A DNA stretch of 14,082 nt from JBBIJO01 sp037445895 (lineage in GTDB: Bacteria; Bacteroidota; Ignavibacteria; Kapaibacteriales; UBA2268). Numbering within the stretch: the stretch's first letter is position 1; the number at the start of each line of letters is the position of its first letter. The stretch is from the NCBI GenBank assembly GCA_037445895.1, contig JBBIJO010000033.1, positions 1 through 14,082 on the forward strand. Reading direction: 5' to 3'. Shown one piece after another: positions 7,868 through 14,082 of this stretch. Below the pieces are notes generated by a model. It was not told the origin of the DNA. It ran no database searches and was given only the letters and a program-made list of their open reading frames with translations. The position numbers were made by a program, and so were the translations under genes.

Positions 7868-7875
7868 TAAATTTG
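7868..7875 (+). promoter_or_regulatory. TAAATTTG -7-like element for coaE
   Basis: An exact TAnnTTTG on the plus strand, 22 bases before the coaE ATG, giving a leader of roughly 15 bases. It is separated by one base from the oppositely oriented element of the tRNA unit. Confidence 0.4.
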
Positions 7876-7897
7876 CTTTTAATAAAAAAGTATAAAA

Positions 7898-8521
7898 ATG
7901 GAAAAAGATTTTTTTGTAGTTGGAATTACGGGTAATTTTGGAACTGGCAAGACTACAGTTTGTAGTTTCATCGAGCAACTTGGCTTTCCTGTGGTTTATA
8001 CTGATGTTTTAGCAAAGGAAGCAATGGAAAAAGATTGGAATGTGAAAGATAAGATTATACAAACTTTTGGTGCGGATTCTTTCCTTTCCGATGGAAAAGT
8101 CAACACTCAACATATAGCACGCTACGTTTTTTCCGACGATTCACAATCGGATAAATTATTACAAAAATTGAATTCAATTGTCCATCCAGCAGTTATAAAT
8201 AAATTAATTGAAATTATTAAACAACTTGGACGAACAAACAAAATTATTTTTGTCGAAAGTGCTTTAATTTACGAAGCAGGACTCGAGGAAGCTTTCGACT
8301 TTGTTATTCTTGTAGATGCAGCAAAAGAAAAAATTTTTGAAAGATTTAAAAAGGGACCGCTAAGCAAAGAAGAGATTGAAAGAAGATTTGCAAAGCAAAT
8401 AGATTCCCGAATAAAACGAGATTTTGCTGATTTTACTATTATCAACGATGGTAGTATTGACGAGTTAAAAGAAAATACTGAATTTGTTGTTGGCATAATT
8501 CAGCAGCTACAACTAAATTAA
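7898..8521 (+). CDS. coaE: Dephospho-CoA kinase
   Basis: Catalyses the last step of coenzyme A synthesis: ATP-dependent phosphorylation of the ribose 3'-OH of dephospho-CoA, in the cytoplasm. The 207 residues match the usual length. The P-loop is G12-NFGT-GKTT (12-20) in the context VVGITGNFGTGKTT. It is followed by VVYTDVLAKEAM with D36 at the conserved substrate/catalytic aspartate position. The middle helical region contains VHPAVINKLIEII and the strand IIFVESALIYEAGLE, both typical of CoaE, where the histidine-proline and the glutamate/leucine stretch contact dephospho-CoA. The late FDFVILVDAAKEKIFERF region and the D/N-rich end (FTIINDGSIDEL) complete the fold. The ATG at 7898 has no Shine-Dalgarno. 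purF starts 52 bases downstream on the same strand. Confidence 0.95.
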   Translation: MEKDFFVVGITGNFGTGKTTVCSFIEQLGFPVVYTDVLAKEAMEKDWNVKDKIIQTFGADSFLSDGKVNTQHIARYVFSDDSQSDKLLQKLNSIVHPAVINKLIEIIKQLGRTNKIIFVESALIYEAGLEEAFDFVILVDAAKEKIFERFKKGPLSKEEIERRFAKQIDSRIKRDFADFTIINDGSIDELKENTEFVVGIIQQLQLN

Positions 8522-8546
8522 TCTTTCCTATGTCTTGTAAAAAACG

Positions 8547-8554
8547 TAATTTTG
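8547..8554 (+). promoter_or_regulatory. TAATTTTG -7-like element for purF
   Basis: An exact TAnnTTTG in the 52-base coaE-purF gap, 19 bases before the purF ATG. It suggests that purF has its own promoter. No TTTG is seen at the normal -33 distance, so this rests on the -7 motif alone. Confidence 0.35.
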
Positions 8555-8573
8555 TTTTTTGGGATGTAACAAA

Positions 8574-10070
8574 ATGAGCCGAACCGATTCTTTAGATAAA
8601 CCGAAGAGTAATTGTGGAGTAGTAGGTGTTTTCAATCATCCGGAAGCCTCGATAGTAACCTATTATGCACTTCATGCTTTGCAACATCGTGGGCAAGAAG
8701 CAACCGGAATTGTAAGTTTCTTTTACGACGAAAATAAAAAGAAAAAGAGGTATAGCGTTTACAAAGGCGAAGGGTTAGTACTCGATGTTTTTTCGGATTC
8801 TAATGTTTTGATGGAAGTATTGCGTGGTGATTCTGCTATAGGACATAATCGCTACTCGACTACGGGTGCAGCAAAAAAAGCCAATATTCAGCCCTTTGCG
8901 ATGAGTTTCCACAGCGGCATTATGGCAATTTCGCACAATGGGAACTTAACAAATACAATGACATTGCGACGTAAGCTTGACGAGTCCGGTGCAATCTTTC
9001 AAACAACAACTGATACCGAAATTTTCCTTCATCTAATTGCACACAGCAGGAAGAAAGACGTTATTGAACAAATATTAGAAGCTTTGCGAATTGTTCGCGG
9101 TGCTTATGCTTTGACAATCCTTACCGAAGACGCTCTTGTTGCAGCCCGCGACCCACACGGGTTTCGTCCTTTGAATATAGGAAGAATTAAGACACAAAAA
9201 GGCGATGCATATATTGTTGCATCCGAAACTTGCGCCTTCGATATTGTAAATGCCGAATACATACGAACTATAAATCACAATGAACTTGTGGTTATTGACA
9301 ATGAAACTGTTGAAACAGGGAAAATTAAGTCGTATCGGATATGGGATGTAACTCCAGAGGCTCGCCATTGTATATTTGAATACATTTATTTTTCGAGACC
9401 CGATAGCAAAATTTTCGGACACAACGTCGATAAAGTTCGTAGAAAACTTGGGAAAAATCTTGCCGATGAAAGTCCTGTTGTTCCCGATGGCGAAGATAAA
9501 GTAGTTACGATTTCAGTCCCCGACAGTGGAAATACTGCCGCACTCGGCTTTGCAAAAGTAAACAACGAGAAAGGAAATCAAACGGCTTTCGAAATTGGCT
9601 TAATTCGAAGTCATTACGTCGGACGGACTTTTATCGCACCAAGCCAAGATAACCGTGAGTTCAAAGTTAAAGTTAAATTTAACACTGTTAAAGGGGTGCT
9701 CGAAACTCGAAAAGTTGTAATTGTTGACGATTCAATTGTGCGTGGGACGACTTCGAAGTCACTTATAAAACTGATTCGTGATGCCAACCCCAAAGAAGTC
9801 CATATGCGAATTACTTCGCCTCCGATTAAGTTCCCTTGCCACTATGGGATGGATTTTCCCAGTAAAGAAGAATTAATTGCAAATTATTACCAAAACGAAG
9901 AAGAAATCGGAAAAGCAATTGGAGTCGATTCGCTTCATTACTTGACCATTGAGAAACTTTTGGATTCCGTCCCAAAAGAAACTGGGATTGGATATTGCAC
10001 TGCCTGTTTTACCGGCGATTATCCTGTGGCTATCGAAGAAAATCATAATAAATTTTCGACCGAAGATTAA
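8574..10070 (+). CDS. purF: Amidophosphoribosyltransferase (glutamine PRPP amidotransferase)
   Basis: First committed enzyme of purine synthesis: makes 5-phosphoribosylamine from PRPP and glutamine in the cytoplasm. From the ATG at 8574 it has 498 residues. The Ntn-hydrolase glutaminase domain begins at C14 (SNCGVVGVFNH), so the first 13 residues are the usual propeptide removed to expose the catalytic cysteine. YALHALQHRGQEATG, AIGHNRYSTTG, ISHNGNL and RDPHGFRPL follow. The phosphoribosyltransferase domain has the PRPP loop VVIVDDSIVRGTT at about 381-393. Cysteines C266, C422, C475 and C478 (the last two in GYCTAC) match the iron-sulfur cluster ligands known from the Bacillus-type enzyme, so an oxygen-sensitive 4Fe-4S form is likely. 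A TTG five codons upstream is in frame, but the ATG gives the standard propeptide length. It lies between coaE and rplU on the same strand. Confidence 0.97.
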   Translation: MSRTDSLDKPKSNCGVVGVFNHPEASIVTYYALHALQHRGQEATGIVSFFYDENKKKKRYSVYKGEGLVLDVFSDSNVLMEVLRGDSAIGHNRYSTTGAAKKANIQPFAMSFHSGIMAISHNGNLTNTMTLRRKLDESGAIFQTTTDTEIFLHLIAHSRKKDVIEQILEALRIVRGAYALTILTEDALVAARDPHGFRPLNIGRIKTQKGDAYIVASETCAFDIVNAEYIRTINHNELVVIDNETVETGKIKSYRIWDVTPEARHCIFEYIYFSRPDSKIFGHNVDKVRRKLGKNLADESPVVPDGEDKVVTISVPDSGNTAALGFAKVNNEKGNQTAFEIGLIRSHYVGRTFIAPSQDNREFKVKVKFNTVKGVLETRKVVIVDDSIVRGTTSKSLIKLIRDANPKEVHMRITSPPIKFPCHYGMDFPSKEELIANYYQNEEEIGKAIGVDSLHYLTIEKLLDSVPKETGIGYCTACFTGDYPVAIEENHNKFSTED

Positions 10071-10097
10071 TTATTTTTTAAAAAATTATTAACTTGC

Positions 10098-10124
10098 AAT
10101 TTTTGTAAATTAAATTTTTGTAAA
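10098..10124. repeat. Tandem AATTTTTGTAAA repeat before rplU
   Basis: The 12-base unit AATTTTTGTAAA occurs at 10098-10109 and 10113-10124, a 15-base period, immediately ahead of the rplU ATG at 10128. It may be a promoter duplication (each unit ends a T-rich TTTG run) or a binding site of the ribosomal-protein operon. It could also be low-complexity drift in AT-rich spacer. Confidence 0.5.
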
Positions 10125-10127
10125 ATT

Positions 10128-10439
10128 ATGTTTGCTATTGTAGAAATTGAAGGATTTCAATACGAGGTGGAACCAGAAGCGAAAATCAAAGCACAATTGA
10201 TTGAAGGGAATCCGGGCGATACCATTGAATTCGATAAGGTGCTGTTCCTTCAAGATGAGGGCGAAACCTTTGTTGGTGCTCCGTTTGTAAATGCAAAAGT
10301 CATTGCTTCGATTGTTGAACACCGAAAGGACGATAAAGTGTTAGTGTTCAAAAAGAAAAGACGTAAAGGGTATCGAAAATTGCGCGGGCACCGTCAGCCT
10401 TATACTGTATTGGAAATAAAAGAAATTAGTTTGTCGTAA
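10128..10439 (+). CDS. rplU: 50S ribosomal protein L21
   Basis: Structural protein of the large ribosomal subunit that binds 23S rRNA. The 103 residues have the standard length and motifs: MFAIVEIEGFQYEVEPEAKI at the start, IEFDKVLFLQD, then VGAPFVNAKVIASIVEH, and the very basic KKKRRKGYRKLRGHRQPYT signature near the C-terminus. The ATG at 10128 gives the canonical N-terminus. It forms the usual rplU-rpmA pair with only 18 bases between the genes. Confidence 0.98.
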   Translation: MFAIVEIEGFQYEVEPEAKIKAQLIEGNPGDTIEFDKVLFLQDEGETFVGAPFVNAKVIASIVEHRKDDKVLVFKKKRRKGYRKLRGHRQPYTVLEIKEISLS

Positions 10440-10442
10440 TAA

Positions 10443-10449
10443 AAGGAGG
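10443..10449 (+). promoter_or_regulatory. Strong ribosome binding site of rpmA
   Basis: AAGGAGG lies 8 bases before the rpmA ATG. It stands out because the other housekeeping genes in this window have no visible Shine-Dalgarno; the two secreted-protein genes have only weak AGAGG-type sequences. Confidence 0.8.
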
Positions 10450-10457
10450 GTATATCT

Positions 10458-10733
10458 ATGGCTCATAAAAAAGGTGGCGGTTCATCGAAAAATGGTCGCG
10501 ATTCGCAAGGACAGCGTCGCGGCGTTAAAAAGTTTGGTGGTGAATTCGTTAAAGCAGGTAATATAATCGTTCGCCAATTAGGAACTAAATTCCACCCAGG
10601 GAAAAATGTAGGTTTGGGAAAAGACTATACCATTTTTTCTCTTGTCGATGGTTTCGTAAAATTCGAACGAAAGGACCGAGAAAGAATAAAAATTTCTGTT
10701 TATCCTTTGGAACAAAATTCACTTACTAATTAA
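10458..10733 (+). CDS. rpmA: 50S ribosomal protein L27
   Basis: Large-subunit protein whose N-terminal tail reaches toward the peptidyl-transferase centre. The 91 residues begin MAHKKGGGSSKNGRDSQGQR, the mature-type N-terminus without the cleavable extension seen in some Firmicutes. The central GNIIVRQLGTKFHPGKNVG motif and the KDYTIFSLVDGFVKFERK end are diagnostic. It is the last gene of the rplU-rpmA pair and is followed within 20 bases by a strong intrinsic terminator. Confidence 0.98.
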   Translation: MAHKKGGGSSKNGRDSQGQRRGVKKFGGEFVKAGNIIVRQLGTKFHPGKNVGLGKDYTIFSLVDGFVKFERKDRERIKISVYPLEQNSLTN

Positions 10734-10752
10734 TTCAAACAATCACTGCTTG

Positions 10753-10783
10753 CAACCCGCTTGGTTCCTTCGAGCGGGTTTTT
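10753..10783 (+). terminator. Intrinsic terminator after rpmA
   Basis: The stem CAACCCGCTTG-type arm (10754-10763) pairs with CGAGCGGGTT (10771-10780): eight Watson-Crick pairs AACCCGCT/AGCGGGTT plus a T-G and a G-C pair at the top, a 7-base GTTCCTT loop, and a T run (10779-10783). This is the clearest Rho-independent terminator in the window and closes the ribosomal pair. Confidence 0.9.
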
Positions 10784-11145
10784 GATTTTATCCTAAACCA
10801 TATTCACTTTCGATTTTAATAATTAATATTGGGAAAGTAAAGAAATTTATTGCAATTTCACTTGCATTTTTATATTTTTTTATTAATTTGCTTTTTTGTA
10901 TGTCCGGCAATAAAAAGATGTATTTTGAGAAATTTGAAATAATTTTGCCGATGCCTATAATAGAATTTATTCCAATCGAAGTTATATTTACACACACACA
11001 CACAGAACTCTACTCGGACAAATAAATCTGATTTATTTTATGAGCATCCTTGTTCAAATTGCCGTGGTCCGCCTATGTGGGACGTTAATTCCGTTGAACT
11101 GTTTTTTAAACTAATTTTTGTTTCACAATTTAAATAGAGGGAAAA
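10784..11145. other. AT-rich spacer with a CA microsatellite
   Basis: About 360 bases with no convincing gene. It holds a 15-base (AC)7A tract at 10990-11004. A less AT-rich patch at 11041-11100 contains GTTCAA (11052-11057) and TTGAAC (11094-11099), which could form the outer arms of a structured element, with GTCC (11067-11070)/GGAC (11080-11083) inside. The promoter-like pair for the next gene is at its right end. Confidence 0.5.
11094..11120 (+). promoter_or_regulatory. Possible promoter of the cysteine-rich gene
   Basis: TTG (11094-11096) lies 15 bases before TAATTTTTG (11112-11120), which differs from TAnnTTTG by one extra T. A start near 11127 would leave about 20 bases of leader containing AGAGGG before the ATG at 11146. 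Spacing and motif are both imperfect. Confidence 0.3.
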
Positions 11146-11828
11146 ATGAAAAATAAATTGCTTTTTTTATTTGTTATAGTTTTTTTAAGTGGCTCTGTAT
11201 TTAAAACCTTTGCCTACGAGTGGGATGAATGCCCTCCCGGTTATACTTATAATGTTACATATGGAACATATAATGGTTGTTCATACGTTGCCGGATACTG
11301 TTGCTATTGGGACAACTCCACTGCGAGACTTCACATCCGATGGAAATGGCTAACTCCGCCTGATGGTTGGTTTTGCTACCAGATTTTTCTGGATAATTGG
11401 GATGATTTTTCCAATTACAATTTAAAAACCACATTGATAGAAGATGCAGTAAAAAATGTATGCCATTCCAAGTACTTCCTTGCGATGAACCGATTCCTTA
11501 TCAAGCAGAAGTAATCACACGCCAATGTGTTTACATCAGAAATACCATTAAAGGAATGTTTTTACCTAATGGAGAGCCAACTCAAGACACGGTATGGATA
11601 CCGGTCATTCACGAATGCCCAACCGGAAATTCTTGCACTGCTGTGTATGAAATGTGCTTGGACTATTCAACCAATCCGCCACGTCTCCGTCTGATATCAC
11701 TATTATGTATTTCTTTTGATCCACCCGGCTGCCCCGAGCAAGAACCACAGTTACCACCACCAGGGAAATCCTGGGGAGAAACTTGGACCACAGAATGTTT
11801 TTCGAAGCGATGTTGTCCACAACCGTAA
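11146..11828 (+). CDS. Cysteine-rich secreted protein, interrupted by a -1 frameshift
   Basis: Unrecognised family. The first frame (11146-11514, 122 residues) starts with a clear signal peptide: KNK, then a hydrophobic LLFLFVIVFLSGSVF core and a probable cut after TFA (residue 23). The second frame (open until the TAA at 11826-11828) overlaps it and lies in the -1 frame. Joining them at the A6 tract 11451-11456, with AAA AAT re-read as AAA AAA TGT, gives one 227-residue protein with about 16 cysteines spread across both halves (ECPPG, YCCYW, PCDEP, ECPTGNSC, RCCPQP), which argues that they are one disulfide-rich exported protein. The proline-rich stretch PQLPPPGKSW lies near the end. The zero-frame tract reads A_AAA_AAT, which fits the X_XXY_YYZ slippery form. 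Programmed frameshift, recent pseudogene and a missing A in the assembly all remain possible. The next gene is also secreted. Confidence 0.65.
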
Positions 11829-11834
11829 ACGAAG

Positions 11835-11855
11835 GGGGAGGTTCTTTGCCTCCCC
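11835..11855 (+). terminator. Stem-loop between the two secreted-protein genes
   Basis: GGGGAGG (11835-11841) pairs with CCTCCCC (11849-11855), with a 7-base TTCTTTG loop, starting 7 bases after the stop codon. It is followed by TGCGATATTTT rather than a clean T run, so it is probably a weak terminator or attenuator. The loop holds the TTTG that could serve as the -33 element of the next promoter. Confidence 0.5.
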
Positions 11856-11877
11856 TGCGATATTTTAAATAATTTTG
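11845..11877 (+). promoter_or_regulatory. Bacteroidota-type promoter of the propeller gene
   Basis: TTTG (11845-11848), a 21-base spacer, then TAATTTTG (11870-11877), which fits both -33 and -7 consensus and spacing. The start would be near 11883, with a leader of about 16 bases containing GAGGA before the ATG at 11899. This is among the best complete matches in the window. Confidence 0.5.
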
Positions 11878-11898
11878 TAAATTAATAGAGGAATTAAT

Positions 11899-14082
11899 AT
11901 GAAAAAAATCTTTTTGATATCGGGCTTTCTTTTAATCAATGCGTTTTGTTTGCTTTCTCAAATATCTTTCTACGACGCACTCGAATTAACCCGCGTTTCG
12001 GCAGATTTCAACGGCGTTGCCTATAACGGTAGTTCTATAATTGTTTATGGTAATGGTGGTGTTATTCTTCGTTCCAATAATGGAGGAACAACTTGGGAAC
12101 AAACTAATTTGGCTGATACTATCAATATTCTGGGAGTTATCAATGTCGGCTCAAACTATTATGGGATAGCAAATCGCAGACAAATTGTTTACTCCTATGA
12201 TAATGGAAAAAGCTGGCTACTAACGGAATTGCCCAACAAGCCGTATATCTATCGTTTGTTAACCCACCAGGATAAAATCTATGCAATTATCGAAGGAAAA
12301 ATTCTTGTATTAAATCAAAATTTAGAAAGTGTTAAGGAATATTCCTTAACAACGGATTCTGCATATTACGATGGGGTAGTTGTTGGAAATAAACTCGTTT
12401 ATCCGCTTGGGTATGGCAAACTGGGTTATATTAACCTCGATAACGAACAAAAAGATAGTATCCGTCTTGATGCATATAAGATATGCGATGAATGCCCTGT
12501 TCCCATCAGGTTATTTTCGAACAAGTCTAATTTAATTTATTTCTTTTTTGGGAAAAATTTATACCAATATGATTTCAAATTAAGGGATGCTAAGTTTCTT
12601 TTTACCACCATTAGCGCTCCTATTACTGCCTGGAATGATGAGGTTTTTCAAATTTACAGCGCGAAAAACCCCATTCGCAAAATAGACTCAATCTATTTTA
12701 TGAAATTCGACAAAATCAATAAACAACTTCTGCGGATAAACGCCCCTTTGCTCGATCGCTTCATTGTTGGAACCATATTCACACATATTAGTTTTCTTTC
12801 GGAAGATACCATTATTGCAGTCGGACGCGATAAACTAATCTATATGTCATTCGATGGTGGAATTAATTGGGAACTGAAATCGCTTTTAAATGATTTTATC
12901 CCTGCCTCGCTTCTCTTATTCAACAGAGAAAACGCTCAAATAATAGCCCAATATACCCGTTTTTTCCATACAAATAATGGGGGAGCTACCTGGCTTCCAC
13001 AGAAAAATTATTCTCCCGTGTTTTACGAAAATTCCACTTTTTTCAATGGCGCATCTACTGCGGGATATTTTTTCAGCCCAATGAAAGGGTTTGTTTTTGG
13101 AGAGAGTTTACTGCAATCGTACGACACCAACATTGTTTACACAGATGACGGTAGCGAAACAATAAAAATGAAAAAAGTGGAGGACCTACAACATATTGCT
13201 TCAAGTGGAGTGCCAAAATTAATTATAACTTCTTTTGGAAAACCTATGTTAATAACCCACAGATATTTGGGTGCTTCTCTCGACTTTCAGATATTTCAAA
13301 TAATCAACGAAGACATAGAAATTGATACTACTAAATACATTATGGGGACAGAATTTTATTCTGTTCTTAATCGCAATGATACATTGTTTGCTATTGGACG
13401 ATATACAAGTGATAGCCTTTCTAACAGATACTATTTATTTTACTCGCCCGATACTGCTTCGACCTGGATTGAAGATTTCAGCTTCTCGTTCGACACGATA
13501 CCAAACAGCAATTCAAAGGAAGTCCTCTATACTTTGGCGGGAGTTAATATGATAAATGATAAAATATTTCTTACCTGGAATTTTACTAAAATAATTGGAG
13601 ATACAATTATGATTATAGGGGGAGATACCGTTAGATTCTTTCTTACAGAAAATACCAGCAATCTTTATGTAATAAATTTAAAAGAGAAAAGCTTCAAGAA
13701 AATATTCCAATCTAAGAGCGACGAGGTAATCTCCAAAATCTTTCGTTTGAACAATCGCTATTGTATTGCTGGGAGTGGAAAAAAATATTTCTACTGGGAT
13801 TACTTCGAAGATATTGGTTCTTATATAGAACCGATAAGATTTATTTTTAAACGTTACGGACCGCCACAGACTATTTTTATGGAATCAGGGTATATGCCAA
13901 ATAGATGGATACTTTCCGATACATTGTTTGCGTTCGTTGCTTACGATTCCCTTTATAGAACTAATGCTCTTCTATATGCTCGAGTGAAACAAGCAACTTC
14001 CGCTGTCGAAGAATCGCAAATCGAGGAGAAGAACTCGCTTTACATTTCCCGACCTATTCCCAATCCTGCCCGCAACGCAACG
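11899..14082 (+). CDS. Large secreted Asp-box (BNR) beta-propeller protein with T9SS-like tail, 3' incomplete
   Basis: The frame from the ATG at 11899 is open for 728 codons and runs off the right edge, so the true end is not seen. A signal peptide is clear: MKKIFLISGFLLINAFCLLS with a probable cut near residue 20. Asp-box-like motifs (S-x-D/N-x-G-x-x-W) occur at S59NNGGTTW, S99YDNGKSW, S317FDGGINW and T358NNGGATW, with weaker ones at YTDDGSET (414-421) and YSPDTASTW (515-523). Such repeats mark beta-propeller folds of the sialidase/YCF48-like type; I see no catalytic residues that would show glycosidase activity. The visible end, about 715-728, reads YISRPIPNPARNAT, like the first strand of a type IX secretion C-terminal sorting domain (consensus near YPNPA). 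It is therefore probably exported by T9SS and cell-surface or released. It starts 70 bases after the cysteine-rich gene. AGAGGA ahead of the ATG may act as a weak ribosome binding site. Confidence 0.85.
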   Translation, partial: MKKIFLISGFLLINAFCLLSQISFYDALELTRVSADFNGVAYNGSSIIVYGNGGVILRSNNGGTTWEQTNLADTINILGVINVGSNYYGIANRRQIVYSYDNGKSWLLTELPNKPYIYRLLTHQDKIYAIIEGKILVLNQNLESVKEYSLTTDSAYYDGVVVGNKLVYPLGYGKLGYINLDNEQKDSIRLDAYKICDECPVPIRLFSNKSNLIYFFFGKNLYQYDFKLRDAKFLFTTISAPITAWNDEVFQIYSAKNPIRKIDSIYFMKFDKINKQLLRINAPLLDRFIVGTIFTHISFLSEDTIIAVGRDKLIYMSFDGGINWELKSLLNDFIPASLLLFNRENAQIIAQYTRFFHTNNGGATWLPQKNYSPVFYENSTFFNGASTAGYFFSPMKGFVFGESLLQSYDTNIVYTDDGSETIKMKKVEDLQHIASSGVPKLIITSFGKPMLITHRYLGASLDFQIFQIINEDIEIDTTKYIMGTEFYSVLNRNDTLFAIGRYTSDSLSNRYYLFYSPDTASTWIEDFSFSFDTIPNSNSKEVLYTLAGVNMINDKIFLTWNFTKIIGDTIMIIGGDTVRFFLTENTSNLYVINLKEKSFKKIFQSKSDEVISKIFRLNNRYCIAGSGKKYFYWDYFEDIGSYIEPIRFIFKRYGPPQTIFMESGYMPNRWILSDTLFAFVAYDSLYRTNALLYARVKQATSAVEESQIEEKNSLYISRPIPNPARNAT

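Noticed and set aside
10066..10090. AT-only palindrome after purF as a terminator
   Set aside because: A stem made purely of A and T is too unstable to be called a terminator, and rplU follows closely on the same strand.
10788..11003. Minus-strand open frame of 71 codons starting in the CA repeat
   Set aside because: Its start lies within the (AC)n tract, composition is isoleucine/lysine-rich as expected from AT-rich spacer, and no family motif or promoter is visible.
11052..11099. Paired GTTCAA / TTGAAC arms as a riboswitch or small RNA
   Set aside because: It lies upstream of the likely transcription start, has only short arms and matches no RNA family that I recognise.
13322..13552. Plus-strand 76-codon frame inside the propeller gene
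   Set aside because: It lies in another frame of a long, continuous coding frame with a signal peptide and domain motifs, so it is a shadow.
1..14082. CRISPR array, insertion sequence or integrase-flanked island
   Set aside because: No regularly spaced repeats, no transposase or integrase motif, and no direct repeats flanking the two tRNA genes were seen.

Overview
The window is about 14 kb of AT-rich bacterial DNA. It suggests a member of the Bacteroidota/Chlorobiota (FCB) group, possibly an Ignavibacteria- or Kapabacteria-like lineage. The reasons are: most genes lack a Shine-Dalgarno sequence (rpmA is the clear exception); many genes are preceded by the Bacteroidota-type -7 promoter element TAnnTTTG; a large parvulin-type foldase of the PpiD/SurA class is present; and the last gene reaches what looks like the start of a type IX secretion (Por) C-terminal signal. 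This placement is inference from sequence style, not from a database match.

Layout. Positions 1-304 are non-coding or remnant sequence with a small GC-rich island and a possible promoter firing off the left edge. Positions 305-4962 hold two minus-strand housekeeping genes, a membrane-anchored peptidyl-prolyl isomerase (305-2482) and topA (2644-4962). Positions 4963-5653 are a 690-base gap containing what looks like a decayed coding remnant. Positions 5654-7421 hold a two-gene overlapping unit: a DUF438/hemerythrin/PAS protein followed by a DUF1858/DUF2249 protein, a likely non-haem-iron, redox or nitric-oxide related pair. Two minus-strand tRNA genes, Thr(TGT) and Glu(TTC), lie at 7665-7841. 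They sit back to back with a plus-strand housekeeping run: coaE (7898-8521), purF (8574-10070), rplU (10128-10439) and rpmA (10458-10733), closed by a clear intrinsic terminator at 10753-10783.

After a 400-base AT-rich gap the character of the DNA changes. Positions 11146-11828 encode a cysteine-rich secreted protein split into two overlapping frames at an A6 tract, so it is a -1 frameshift, a pseudogene or an assembly error. Positions 11899-14082 encode a large secreted protein (728 residues visible, open at the right edge) with several Asp-box/BNR motifs typical of beta-propellers and, at its end, a PNPAR motif resembling the start of a T9SS sorting domain. This right-hand region has far fewer TCGA tetranucleotides than the housekeeping genes (hand count about 1.5-5 per kb against 9-15 per kb), so it looks like faster-evolving accessory or acquired DNA.

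How the parts work together. The left and middle genes are core functions: envelope protein folding, supercoiling control, CoA and purine synthesis, translation. The two right-hand genes are envelope or extracellular proteins. The most unusual points are the frameshifted cysteine-rich gene, the overlapping hemerythrin-PAS/DUF1858 pair, the near-palindromic divergent promoter between tRNA-Glu and coaE, and the two intergenic islands with protein-like open frames but no start. I see no CRISPR array, no insertion sequence and no clearly new multi-gene defence system.
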